Shown one piece after another: positions 1 through 7,889 of a stretch of DNA of 61,565 nucleotides (position 1 is its first letter; each line of letters starts with the position of its first letter). The notes beneath the pieces were generated by a model, which saw nothing but the letters and a program-made list of their open reading frames with translations, made no database searches and had not been told where the DNA came from. The stretch comes from Akkermansiaceae bacterium (lineage in GTDB: Bacteria; Verrucomicrobiota; Verrucomicrobiia; Verrucomicrobiales; Akkermansiaceae). Location of the stretch: contig CAIRGO010000016.1 in the NCBI GenBank assembly GCA_903878115.1, positions 1-61,565 on the forward strand. The letters run 5' to 3'. The translations under genes were made by a program, and so were the position numbers.

Positions 1-45
1 ACAAAGGGAGATCACATCCGTATCTTCTCCGCCCGGCAATAATCA
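1..45. other. Unassigned 45-base window edge
   Basis: No gene can be supported here. Bases 8-12 (GGAGA) and 26-30 (TCTCC) could pair as a weak hairpin, and the TTCTCCGCC string at 25-33 resembles a tRNA 3' end. There is no T-arm before it, so no second tRNA is called. Confidence 0.3.
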
Positions 46-135
46 GGAGAGGTGGCTGAGTGGTCTAAGGCACCCGATTCGAAATCGGACGTTGGGTAAT
101 ACTAACCGTGGGTTCAAATCCCACCTTCTCCGCCA
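46..135 (+). tRNA. tRNA-Ser (anticodon CGA)
   Basis: A full cloverleaf can be folded. The seven-base acceptor stem 46-52 pairs with 125-131 (one G-U pair), followed by discriminator G132 and an encoded CCA at 133-135. The anticodon loop has CGA at 80-82, which reads the serine codon UCG. The long variable arm around 90-108 is typical of class II serine tRNAs, and the T-arm contains GGTTCAAATCC. The gene stands alone here, with the convergent epimerase gene ending 11 bases downstream. Confidence 0.96.
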
Positions 136-146
136 CTTTTATCAAT

Positions 147-992
147 TTAGTATTGGATTGTGGGAGCAATTTCCATCGCGGCATCAAGGAATGATGGATA
201 CTTCGGTTCCCAGCCTGTGGCTCTTAATTTTTGGTTGTCGACTCGTTTGTGCGTCCATCCACGTTTGCGATTTTCATCGCGCGGGCCGCATGGAGGCAGA
301 GGCTGGCAGAAAATGTCTGCCAATCCTTCATAGGTTTCCCGTTGCGATAACGGTTGCGAATCGGTCACGTTAAAAATTTCACCACGGATGGTCATCAATT
401 CGCGGTCTAGAGATTTATCTAACAGATAGAGAATCGCCGATGCCGCATCATCGCGATGGATTTGATTGAGAAAACGCCGTCCATCTTCTTCGATCACGGC
501 TTCTCCTGAGAGATACTTTTTCATGAACACAGACCGACCTGGTCCATAAATTCCTGATAGTCGGCAAACAATCCCATTCGTGGCTAGGCATGCCTGTTCG
601 GTATCTAACAATATTTTTCCGGTTTCTCGATCAGGTTCAGCGGGAGAAGACTCATTCACCAACGATCCATCAATCTGACCATAGACGGATGAACTGGAGG
701 TAAATAAAAGAAGTGTGTTGGGAAAGAAGTGGGCTAGATGTGCGATGCCATTTCGATAAACGTGTTGGTAGGCTGGGGGACCTCCTTTGCCACTGCTGGC
801 ACAATGGACGATCGCGTCTGGCATCGCCACTAATGAAGCAAGATGTCGCACGGATTCTTCATCGCCTAAATCACAAGCGTGACTGCCAGATGAACCAGAG
901 AGGGAACAGGTATCAACATCCCAACCTCGCGCGCGCGCTTGATCAGCGATTTCTTCGCCCAAATATCCATGTCCACAAATCAAAACTCGCAT
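147..992 (-). CDS. NAD-dependent epimerase/dehydratase-like SDR protein
   Basis: The 281-residue protein is a predicted cytoplasmic Rossmann-fold enzyme of the extended short-chain dehydrogenase group. The chosen ATG at 992 starts directly with MRVLICGHGYLGEE, whose GxGxxG is the dinucleotide-binding loop; a longer frame from 1049 would add 19 unrelated residues. An SSSSVYG segment near residue 100 carries the Ser and Tyr expected for catalysis, but a classical YxxxK spacing is not obvious. It resembles the YeeZ-like sugar epimerase relatives. The substrate is unknown and the neighbours (ribosomal proteins, tRNA) give no clue. The reading frame is convergent with the tRNA and shares a bidirectional terminator region with rplT upstream. 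Confidence 0.8.
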   Translation of the reverse strand: MRVLICGHGYLGEEIADQARARGWDVDTCSLSGSSGSHACDLGDEESVRHLASLVAMPDAIVHCASSGKGGPPAYQHVYRNGIAHLAHFFPNTLLLFTSSSSVYGQIDGSLVNESSPAEPDRETGKILLDTEQACLATNGIVCRLSGIYGPGRSVFMKKYLSGEAVIEEDGRRFLNQIHRDDAASAILYLLDKSLDRELMTIRGEIFNVTDSQPLSQRETYEGLADIFCQPLPPCGPRDENRKRGWTHKRVDNQKLRATGWEPKYPSFLDAAMEIAPTIQY

Positions 993-1047
993 CGCACTCA
1001 GACTAGCACGCCTCGCGATAAATGCAATCGGTGGCAAGAATAGAGAC

Positions 1048-1086
1048 AAAAAAACACCGCTCGGCGAACCGGGCGGTGTTTTTGTT
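1048..1086. terminator. Bidirectional intrinsic terminator after rplT
   Basis: A 12-base-pair stem (1053-1064 with 1069-1080, one G-U pair) closes on a CGAA tetraloop at 1065-1068. It is flanked by an A-run on the left and a T-run on the right, so it can terminate in both directions. It ends the minus-strand rpmI-rplT transcript and lies just upstream of the epimerase gene, which therefore needs its own promoter. Confidence 0.9.
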
Positions 1087-1121
1087 TGATTGTTTCGTTC
1101 TCAAAGAACAAGGCGAGCAGC

Positions 1122-1493
1122 TTACGCGGCAGCTTTGTTTTCGAGAGCTTTCTTGGCCTGAGCAATGATGGCGCTAAAAGCGGCAGCATCGACAATCGCC
1201 AGATCCGAGAGGATCTTGCGGTCGGTTTCGATACCGGCTGCTTTGAGACCTTCCATGAAGCGTGAGTAGGTAAGACCTTCGTTACGAGTCGCAGCGCTAA
1301 TACGTGCGATCCATAGACGACGGAACTGACCTTTACGCTTCTTACGGTCGCGATATTCGTAAGTTTGTGCCTTACGAACGGCGTCCTTTGCATAGCGGAA
1401 AAGCTTCGAGCGGAAACCGCGGAAGCCTTTCGCACGGAGCAGCGTACGCTTGCGGCGTTTGCGGCTGGCCGGGGAATTGGTGGCTCTTGACAT
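1122..1493 (-). CDS. rplT: 50S ribosomal protein L20
   Basis: L20 binds 23S rRNA early in large-subunit assembly. The 123-residue length is normal for the family (about 117-120), and the N-terminus has the typical basic stretch (RKRRKRTLLRAKGFRG) followed by the conserved RRLWIARISAA segment near residues 57-68 and the YSRFMEGLK motif. The ATG at 1493 is the natural family start. It follows rpmI by 139 bases on the same strand. In many bacteria infC comes first in this operon, but here it is absent. Termination is at the hairpin at 1048-1086. Confidence 0.98.
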   Translation of the reverse strand: MSRATNSPASRKRRKRTLLRAKGFRGFRSKLFRYAKDAVRKAQTYEYRDRKKRKGQFRRLWIARISAATRNEGLTYSRFMEGLKAAGIETDRKILSDLAIVDAAAFSAIIAQAKKALENKAAA

Positions 1494-1586
1494 GTGTATG
1501 TTTTCTTCTATCGGCAGGCAGTTTGTTTTACATAACTCCCACAGTCTCGCCTGACGAAGCCCGGTAAAGGGCAGGCTGTGTAGAGT

Positions 1587-1605
1587 CCACCCGAACCGCG
1601 GGTGG
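1587..1605 (-). other. Hairpin in the rpmI-rplT spacer
   Basis: Seven bases at 1587-1593 pair perfectly with 1599-1605 around a five-base loop. No T-run follows in either direction, so it is not a standard terminator. It lies in the 139-base transcribed spacer between rpmI and rplT, where it could be a processing site or a binding site for autogenous control by L20. Which of these applies is inference only. Confidence 0.45.
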
Positions 1606-1632
1606 TGGCGTGCTGATCACGACGTTTTTCTA

Positions 1633-1842
1633 TTAACCGAAAGGTAGGTTCTCTTTGACATTTTTGATGTCAGCATCGGAAACCAGACCAGCGCGCCCGA
1701 GAGCACGCTTGCGCTTCGAACTCTTCTTTTGAAGAATGTGGCGCTTGCCTTGTTTACGACGTAGAACTTTACCTGTGCCGGTTATTTTAAAACGTTTGGC
1801 GACAGCTTTTCTTGTTTTGGATGTGCCTGATGGTCCTGGCAT
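1633..1842 (-). CDS. rpmI: 50S ribosomal protein L35
   Basis: L35 is a small, very basic large-subunit protein. The 69-residue product starts MPGPSGTSKTRKAVAKRFK and contains the family pattern of K/R-rich helices and a KRKRALG segment. The frame is open to 1911, but the upstream 23 residues are not L35-like. The ATG at 1842 is also the right distance from a TTGCCA/TATTCT promoter (1879-1852), predicting an mRNA with almost no leader. rplT follows on the same strand. The usual upstream gene infC is missing: the next gene upstream is the divergent rsfS. Confidence 0.95.
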   Translation of the reverse strand: MPGPSGTSKTRKAVAKRFKITGTGKVLRRKQGKRHILQKKSSKRKRALGRAGLVSDADIKNVKENLPFG

Positions 1843-1851
1843 GGGACGGAT

Positions 1852-1879
1852 AGAATAGGGGGCATTTCGATGGTGGCAA
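1852..1879 (-). promoter_or_regulatory. Predicted near-leaderless promoter of rpmI
   Basis: On the minus strand a TTGCCA hexamer (1879-1874), a 16-base spacer and TATTCT (1857-1852) lie nine bases before the ATG at 1842. The expected transcription start is one or two bases from the start codon. No Shine-Dalgarno sequence is visible before this ATG. Confidence 0.55.
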
Positions 1880-1978
1880 GCAAAAACGATCAAAATTGTA
1901 TTTTTTTTCAAAATAATGATTTGGTTCTATTATCTTTGTAGGAAATATGATAAGTTTTTCTCCCGTCGGCATCGCAGC

Positions 1979-2362
1979 ATGTATCAGATGGATCTAGAAA
2001 GTATGAGTGATAAAGTGAAGGGAATCGAGTTGGCAAAGGCCTGCGCCAAGGCAGCCGACGAAATGCAGGCGGAAAATATTCAGCTGTGGGATGTAAGAGG
2101 ACTTTCGTCGATCACTGATTTTATGGTGATTTGTTCAGGATCGTCGATGCCCCATTTGCGCGCTATTATGCGTGATGTAGCGGGGTATGTGATGGAATGG
2201 CACGACGTCAAACCAGCGATGTCTGAAGGAAATGCCGACAGCAAATGGGTTGTTTTGGATTACATCGACGTCATGGTGCACATTCTGCACAGTGAAATGC
2301 GCGAGTATTACGATCTTGAATCGATTTGGGGTAAAGCGAAAGAAGTGAAGTGGAAAGAGTGA
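1979..2362 (+). CDS. rsfS: Ribosomal silencing factor RsfS (Iojap family)
   Basis: RsfS binds L14 and blocks subunit joining when nutrients are low. The 127-residue protein shows the family hallmarks in order: KGIELAKACAKAADEMQAEN, the WDVRGLSSITDFMVICSG core, HLRAIMRDV, and the C-terminal W(V)VLDYIDVMVHILHSEMREYYDLESIWG. The start is uncertain: ATG codons lie at 1979, 1988 and 2003, and 2003 would give a 119-residue protein that still keeps the whole domain. It is divergent from rpmI, so a ribosome-related pair shares this intergenic region. Confidence 0.93.
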   Translation: MYQMDLESMSDKVKGIELAKACAKAADEMQAENIQLWDVRGLSSITDFMVICSGSSMPHLRAIMRDVAGYVMEWHDVKPAMSEGNADSKWVVLDYIDVMVHILHSEMREYYDLESIWGKAKEVKWKE

Positions 2363-2384
2363 TTTTCTGCCAAGAGATGGGGGC

Positions 2385-2411
2385 TTGACCAGAAAACATG
2401 TTTTTGATAAT
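2385..2411 (+). promoter_or_regulatory. Predicted leaderless promoter of the lipoprotein gene at 2419
   Basis: TTGACC at 2385-2390 and GATAAT at 2406-2411 are separated by 15 bases, and the ATG follows seven bases later. The spacer is slightly short. The position predicts transcription starting at or next to the start codon. Confidence 0.5.
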
Positions 2412-2418
2412 GTTTTCT

Positions 2419-2886
2419 ATGAACATTCGCTCGATCTCAGTGGCAATTTTTTGTTTATGCTTTCTTACTGCTTGTGACAAGCAAGGTCATTCAGTTACTC
2501 AAAAAGCTGCGATTGGCCAAAGTCAACCAATGGAACTACAAGCAACGCAAAAATAGCTGACAGAAACTCATGCGCGTCTTGAGGCGCAGCGCGATGATCA
2601 ACTTTCGAAAATAAAAATTCTCAATCGCGAAATTAGTGAATTGGAGATACGTAATGAAGAGCTTGCAAATGAATTAAAACAGTTAGACGAGGTAAGAAAT
2701 CTGATGAATCAGGACATTAAAAACCTCAAAAAGCGATGGGAAAAAGAGACAGTTGGCTTACTTGATGGACCCGAGTGCCGCCGTCCCCTAGCCGAAACTT
2801 TTCACGAGTTGACAGAAAAAATTGCTCTTTTATTTCAAGAGAACCAACAATTAAAAGAGAGGCTTCATAAGCTCGAAAATAAATGA
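2419..2886 (+). pseudogene. Coiled-coil lipoprotein gene interrupted by an in-frame TAG
   Basis: From the ATG at 2419 the frame encodes a signal peptide with a lipobox (FLTAC, lipid Cys at residue 19) and continues to an amber codon at 2554-2556 (codon 46). The same frame then stays open to 2886 and encodes an Asp/Glu/Lys/Gln-rich helix with heptad-like Leu and Ile spacing, as expected for a coiled coil. Without the TAG the product would be 155 residues. The precise frame continuity suggests one gene with a single nonsense change; the alternatives are a sequencing error or readthrough. It lies between rsfS and pdxH and has no recognised function. Confidence 0.7.
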
Positions 2887-2959
2887 AATATACAGCGTAT
2901 GTTTCTGGGCATGGACGTCTCAACCCGCACCGCGTTATTACTTGTTGGTCCGAAGCTTA

Positions 2960-3598
2960 TTACGGACAAAGGCGTTCGATGCACCATTTCTGCTCTTCAT
3001 CTTTTGTGTAGAGAAAACGATCGTGAAGGCGCGCTGGACCGCCTTGCCAAAATTCAATCGTTTCAGGGACGACGCGAAATCCTCCCCAAAATGACGGCAG
3101 GGGAATAGATCCTTGTTTGAATTTTTCGCCGATCTCGTTTAGCTTCTGCAATAATAGTTTCCGCGAACTGATCACGGAGCTTTGTTGGGAAACCCATGCG
3201 CCGATTTGTGAGTCACGAGGACGTGAAACAAAATATTTGAGAGATTCCGCTGCAGAGATTTTTTCGGCGCGTCCTTGGATGATGATTTGTCGTTCCAGAG
3301 TTACCCAGGGGAACAACAATGAAACGTTAGGGTTGTGAGCGATGTGCTGGGCTTTACGACTTTCGTAATTGGTGAAAAATACAAACCCATCGGCACCGAA
3401 ATATTTTAACAACACAGTGCGCAGAAGTGGTCGATGCGCGGCATCCACCGTCGCCAATGACATGGCATTTGGTTCATGAATTTGCAACTCGATGGCTTGC
3501 TGAAACCATTGGTTAAATTGCGCCAATGGATCTGTGGCCATTTCATCGCGATGAAGCCCGCGTGCGGAATATTCTTTGCGAAATTCAGAGAGATCCAT
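2960..3598 (-). CDS. pdxH: Pyridoxamine 5'-phosphate oxidase
   Basis: This FMN enzyme oxidises pyridoxine or pyridoxamine phosphate to pyridoxal phosphate, the last step of vitamin B6 synthesis and salvage. The 212-residue length matches the family. Family motifs are in the usual order: an N-terminal RKEYSARGL, NAMSLATVD, RPLLRTVLLKYF, GFVFFTNYESRKA, the FPWVTLERQIIIQGRAEKI segment, SRPRDSQIGAWVS, PSFWGGFRVVPETIEFWQGG and the C-terminal RLHDRF followed by W-x-IERLCP. The FMN- and substrate-binding Arg and His residues sit in these blocks. It is transcribed just downstream of the VWA operon, 14 bases after the gene starting near 5844, so cotranscription is possible. Confidence 0.97.
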   Translation of the reverse strand: MDLSEFRKEYSARGLHRDEMATDPLAQFNQWFQQAIELQIHEPNAMSLATVDAAHRPLLRTVLLKYFGADGFVFFTNYESRKAQHIAHNPNVSLLFPWVTLERQIIIQGRAEKISAAESLKYFVSRPRDSQIGAWVSQQSSVISSRKLLLQKLNEIGEKFKQGSIPLPSFWGGFRVVPETIEFWQGGPARLHDRFLYTKDEEQKWCIERLCP

Positions 3599-3612
3599 GA
3601 GAATTGATATAG

Positions 3613-5844
3613 TTAGAACTGCCCATTAAATTTGCGAGCAATCCAGAAAATGGCAAGCAGCACAATGATCGATGTAAGGGTAATCCAGTGATGCCATAGT
3701 GGAATGCGATTTTCCAACGGACGCGGCTCTGGTAAAGCGGTGATTTCTTTAATCAAATCGGTGAGAGCATCTGGTTGAATCATCCGAGCTTTGGCAATGC
3801 GGGACATTTCTTCTAACACTTCTGGACGTGCTGGTTGGCCAGTTTTTTCCAAATCCACTGCTTGGGCAAGTAGCGTGGTTTCCACTGGTTTGGCATCGTC
3901 ATTGGCAATACCAGCACTGAGCTTCCATGCTCCAGGGCTATCAATCGCAAAACGTCCCGTGAAGCTGCCCCATGAGCTATCATCTTTGTTGAGATCAATC
4001 GAGCGTGTGGACCCGTTAGGCGCGGTTAATGATAAGGTGACATTGCCATCGCTCAAAGGTGCGCCGTTTTTATCAAATGCATTGGCGTGCAAGGTGACTG
4101 TATCACCGGGTGCGGGGCGCTCTGGTGTGTAAAAAATGCGCACCCGTTGGCCTGCCGCCATATTGCGTTGATAAGACATCCAGCGGGCGACTTGCCCCCA
4201 AAAACGGTAGTGATATTTATCTTCCACACCACGGCGCCAACGCCATGCGGAGTCGATTCCCATATATAAAATTTTTCCACTGCCCGCGGTCTTGGTGATG
4301 ATGAGTGGAATACGTCCGTAGTTTCCAGAACTACGATTGGCATGCACTGCGAGAACCGTTGTTCCTGCCTTGGCGCGTTCGATCGGAGCATGCCAATAAA
4401 ATCCAGGCAAACTGCGCCAGACTAAGGGATTGTCTTCTTCCGTATCGCCAAGCATCGTTAACAGTGATGAAGCGCCATCTGACGTCAAGGCCAGCGGTGA
4501 CGGGGTTGCTTCGGTATTCCCCGTTTTTTTCGATGCATCCAAATACACAGGCACGAGATCAGCGAGATCGGTATCTAACAACGAAAATTGATTGCCTTGC
4601 GGCCCAGGTAGGAAGACCAGCCCAGATGCTTGGTTTTCCACCAATCCGCGAACTAAGGTGCACTGTTCTTTGGTCAGTTGACCATTGCCGATTCCCACAT
4701 CGCCGATAAAAATCACATCATATTTCGCGAGGTCTTCGATTTTATCAGGAAATTTATCCACGTAATCAGGACCGCCGCCGATGCCGAGTTGGGGATGGAA
4801 GAGCAGGCAGGAAAGCTCCACTCCTGGGTCGCGCGATAGAGCATTGCGCAGGAATCGGTATTCCCAGCGTGGTAACGAATCGATGACCAACACGCGAATT
4901 TTCTCAGGCTTGCCGGCCATGGTGAATTTGCGAGTATTGTTAGAGGCTACTAGTTCACCTTGTGCTGGAGGAAATGATAGATCCAGAGTGGATGAACCTT
5001 CTTTTTCTAATTTCCACAACATCGTATCAAACGTTGTTTTGTTAGGTGGTAAAACAATTGCTTTGGTGCGCTCGCGACCCGTATCGTCTCTCAGGCGAAT
5101 CGTAGTTTTTACTTCGCGGTCTAATGAACTACGAATCGAAAAAGGAATTTGGATGTTCTCGCCTACGATGCCATAAGTCGGCGCGTTGACGGCTAACAAA
5201 TCAAGGTCGGGCAAGCGCACGGATGAACCAGTGGGAATGGTAAAAAGTGGCACTTTGCGCAGCAGGAATTTTTGCGCAGCGGAAACGGGCGGTTGACCGA
5301 GGTTCCAGTCGCCATCAGAAATTACGATCGCCGCGCGCAGGTTACTTTCTTTTTCTAACGTTTCTTCGAGTGGCGATGTGAGATCGGTGCCCGCAGCAGC
5401 GTGCAAAGATGTGTCTTCGGGCAGCGAGCTAAAGGCGCGCGTGATGATCTCATTGTCGCCATTTGCTGAGAGCGAATTCCACAATGATGATTTTAAAATC
5501 TGGCTGGTAAATTCCGCGCGGGTTACGATTTCTTTGGTGGGGGAGAAGAGTTGCGGTAGTTGCGCGTCGGTGGTCGTCATCGACTTCGAATCATCCCATA
5601 AAATCGCAATCCGCGGTTTGGTGTTGGGATGAATGACAGTCAGCCATTCGGGCTGCCAAAGCAATGCTATGACAAGTAGTCCGATGAAAAATCTCAAGCA
5701 TTCCAGCACAGCGCTACGTTTTTTGTTAGGACTGCGACGATAGCTGGCGATGCAAACAATTACGAGAATCAATGCCGCGATGATGCCGACTGCCAGTGTC
5801 AGCAGTGTTGGCGAAAAATGGAGATTTTGAATGTGAAATGGCAA
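3613..5844 (-). CDS. VWA-like membrane protein with an amidotransferase-like domain (end of the MoxR operon)
   Basis: This is the last gene of the MoxR/DUF58/BatA operon. The frame is open from a TTG at 5928, but that overlaps the previous gene by 64 bases. A TTG at 5844 (LPFHIQNLHFSPTL) gives about 743 residues and little lost sequence, and was chosen. Two membrane helices near the start are followed by IAILWDDSKSM, a degenerate metal-site motif of VWA domains. From about residue 310 a RVLVIDSLPRWEYRFLRNAL stretch begins a class I amidotransferase-like fold seen in related proteins. A final helix precedes a short basic tail. A role in envelope assembly or stress with the MoxR chaperone is inferred from context only. 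Confidence 0.75.
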   Translation of the reverse strand: MPFHIQNLHFSPTLLTLAVGIIAALILVIVCIASYRRSPNKKRSAVLECLRFFIGLLVIALLWQPEWLTVIHPNTKPRIAILWDDSKSMTTTDAQLPQLFSPTKEIVTRAEFTSQILKSSLWNSLSANGDNEIITRAFSSLPEDTSLHAAAGTDLTSPLEETLEKESNLRAAIVISDGDWNLGQPPVSAAQKFLLRKVPLFTIPTGSSVRLPDLDLLAVNAPTYGIVGENIQIPFSIRSSLDREVKTTIRLRDDTGRERTKAIVLPPNKTTFDTMLWKLEKEGSSTLDLSFPPAQGELVASNNTRKFTMAGKPEKIRVLVIDSLPRWEYRFLRNALSRDPGVELSCLLFHPQLGIGGGPDYVDKFPDKIEDLAKYDVIFIGDVGIGNGQLTKEQCTLVRGLVENQASGLVFLPGPQGNQFSLLDTDLADLVPVYLDASKKTGNTEATPSPLALTSDGASSLLTMLGDTEEDNPLVWRSLPGFYWHAPIERAKAGTTVLAVHANRSSGNYGRIPLIITKTAGSGKILYMGIDSAWRWRRGVEDKYHYRFWGQVARWMSYQRNMAAGQRVRIFYTPERPAPGDTVTLHANAFDKNGAPLSDGNVTLSLTAPNGSTRSIDLNKDDSSWGSFTGRFAIDSPGAWKLSAGIANDDAKPVETTLLAQAVDLEKTGQPARPEVLEEMSRIAKARMIQPDALTDLIKEITALPEPRPLENRIPLWHHWITLTSIIVLLAIFWIARKFNGQF

Positions 5845-5864
5845 GACGTGAAGAAGGATAAAAG

Positions 5865-7871
5865 TTAGATCGCTTTCGGTTTTTGATTGGCCAGAGTAGG
5901 AGAATCTTTCACAGGTTTTGGCAAGCAAAGCAGAGCTTCAGCGATGAGGAAAAATAATACTCCGGCGAGAAACAGTTTCCAGATTTCTCTTTCTTCACTA
6001 GCGGTGCTAGTGGTGGATGTGTCTTCAAATGTCCGATAGCTCACTCCTTGCATGATAGATTCTAGTTCGGCTTTTTGGATGCTCAATGGTTCGTGTTCCG
6101 ACACGGGAACGTTGGTCGCGATCACGCGTTCGCCTAGTCGATAAACACCAGCGGAGAATGTGGCATCGGATTTCTGATCAATGATATAATCATCGATGCG
6201 CGTGCGAGTTTCGTTGTTGCGTGGCAGTGCGTCACCCCTGTTGACATCGGCCAGCAATGCGGAGTCGAATCGGGCCGATCCAGCCAGCACAGCACGCTGC
6301 AAGGCGGGAAGTAAAAGGTGAGCGTCACCAAGGTTGCTCCACGTATAGTTAGGCGTCGTGGCGATGAACCAAGCAGTTCCGCGCTCCATTACCAAACGTG
6401 TTAGGAATGGAGAATCATCATCCCATGCCGCTAAAGTCGAAAAGGTGCCAGCGGGTGCAGTGGGGATTTGGCGTTTGATCGCTTTCATGGTCTGACCAGC
6501 AAGTGCTGTGCCACTTAGTGAATCGCGCAACAATCCATCATCGTGATTCCAGTTTTTGAGAATGAAAAATTTGCCTTCTGGTGCTGTAGAAATCGGCGAC
6601 CAAGCGATTTTGTTAAATGTACTAGTTGAGTTTTCTTGGGGTGCTACAAAAATCACATGACCACCTGTTGTGAGAAATGTATTGAGCGGTAATGTCATTC
6701 CTTCATCAGGTAATGGCGCAGACCAGATGATGGCGGCATAATCACTGAGGGAATTTACTTTGGTGAGAAATTGTGAGGGCGCGATGGTCTCAGAAGATTG
6801 ACCAGCAAACCCGGGCGGAGCAGCAGAAGCGGCAAGGTACGAAGCCGCTTCTCCCGCAGCGGATACGATTAATGTTTTTACAGGACGTGCGGCACCATAG
6901 GTGAAAAATACAGTATGGTCGTTTGGATTTGCATCACTTGGCAGTGTGAGCCAGCCTTGTCCTTCAACTTGATCTTTAGGCAATTTGATGCGTTTTTGAA
7001 AACGCAAAGTTTGCCCCGGAATCGTAATGCTGTCGGTTGTTTTGGTGCCGTTGAGCGCAATCGTTAATGGCAGATTGAGCGCGGAGCTACTATCACCCGA
7101 GCGAATTACTTCTAAATCTAACAATAGGTCATCAGAACTGCGGTGCGAGGAAAGAATACTCAGTGAAATGTTAGATTTCGATGGAGTGGATAAGGAGAGA
7201 ATGCGCACTGAGGTTTTTTGCGGCGTGCTGGCAAGCGATGCCCGTGTTGTGGCCCAGCGTTCGCTATCTTTGTCCCAATCCGCATATTGCATATCGGAGG
7301 CAATCCAGATTTCGGTGCGTCCAGGTTTTGTCTCGAGAATAAATTCTGCGGCACGTTGAAGAAGCGCAGGAATGTCCGCAGCGGCACTGCTCGCTTTGGT
7401 GTTAGTGATTTCAGCGAGTGCCTCCGGACTGGGGATATCTTGTGGGGTGCTCGTGGCGGAATCGATCAATACCAATTTCGTGGCGTCGAGCGACTTCATC
7501 GCATCCTTCACGCGGTCAATGGCTAATTCGCGACGTGATTGCGATGCTTGATCGGCAGTGGTTTCCATCGATGCCGACCGATCCAGAATGAAAACGACGG
7601 TATCCACTTGACTAGCGCCCCAGCCTAACAATCCTCCGATCATCGGACGAGCTGCTGCTGTCGCAAGAGCAGCAATGCCAAGTGCACGAGCGGTTAAAAT
7701 CAAAATGTGACGTAACTTTTTCTTGCCGCGAGATTCGCGAGTAGCCTTGAGCAAGAATTGCATCGCGGCCCATTGAACGGTCTTATGGCGACGTCGATTC
7801 AACAGGTGAATGATCACCGGAATCGCAGCGGCGCATAGAAACCAAAGCAGTGGTTGTTGATAGAATGACAC
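5865..7871 (-). CDS. BatA-type membrane protein with VWA domain
   Basis: The 668-residue protein starts at GTG 7871 with the aerotolerance-regulator N-terminal pattern: a hydrophobic helix (about 7-24), the RRRHKTVQWAAMQFL block, a second helix (about 56-76), then a VWA domain whose metal-site motif is DRSAS at residues 98-102. A long periplasmic-type region follows and the protein ends with another membrane helix and a short Pro/Lys tail. It lies 18 bases after the DUF58 gene and is followed by the next VWA-like gene. MoxR-BatA systems are thought to act in folding or assembly at the envelope; the client here is unknown. Confidence 0.88.
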   Translation of the reverse strand: MSFYQQPLLWFLCAAAIPVIIHLLNRRRHKTVQWAAMQFLLKATRESRGKKKLRHILILTARALGIAALATAAARPMIGGLLGWGASQVDTVVFILDRSASMETTADQASQSRRELAIDRVKDAMKSLDATKLVLIDSATSTPQDIPSPEALAEITNTKASSAAADIPALLQRAAEFILETKPGRTEIWIASDMQYADWDKDSERWATTRASLASTPQKTSVRILSLSTPSKSNISLSILSSHRSSDDLLLDLEVIRSGDSSSALNLPLTIALNGTKTTDSITIPGQTLRFQKRIKLPKDQVEGQGWLTLPSDANPNDHTVFFTYGAARPVKTLIVSAAGEAASYLAASAAPPGFAGQSSETIAPSQFLTKVNSLSDYAAIIWSAPLPDEGMTLPLNTFLTTGGHVIFVAPQENSTSTFNKIAWSPISTAPEGKFFILKNWNHDDGLLRDSLSGTALAGQTMKAIKRQIPTAPAGTFSTLAAWDDDSPFLTRLVMERGTAWFIATTPNYTWSNLGDAHLLLPALQRAVLAGSARFDSALLADVNRGDALPRNNETRTRIDDYIIDQKSDATFSAGVYRLGERVIATNVPVSEHEPLSIQKAELESIMQGVSYRTFEDTSTTSTASEEREIWKLFLAGVLFFLIAEALLCLPKPVKDSPTLANQKPKAI

Positions 7872-7889
7872 GGGTGTGTGCTAAAATGG

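Noticed and set aside
24-33. Second tRNA 3' end before tRNA-Ser
   Set aside because: The TTCTCCGCC string matches a tRNA tail, but no T-arm or CCA is present.
998-1435. 145-residue ORF over rplT on the same strand
   Set aside because: It is an out-of-frame shadow of L20 with no family similarity.
4305-4709. Plus-strand ORFs inside the VWA operon
   Set aside because: They are antisense shadows without signal, motif or promoter; the minus-strand frames carry clear domains.
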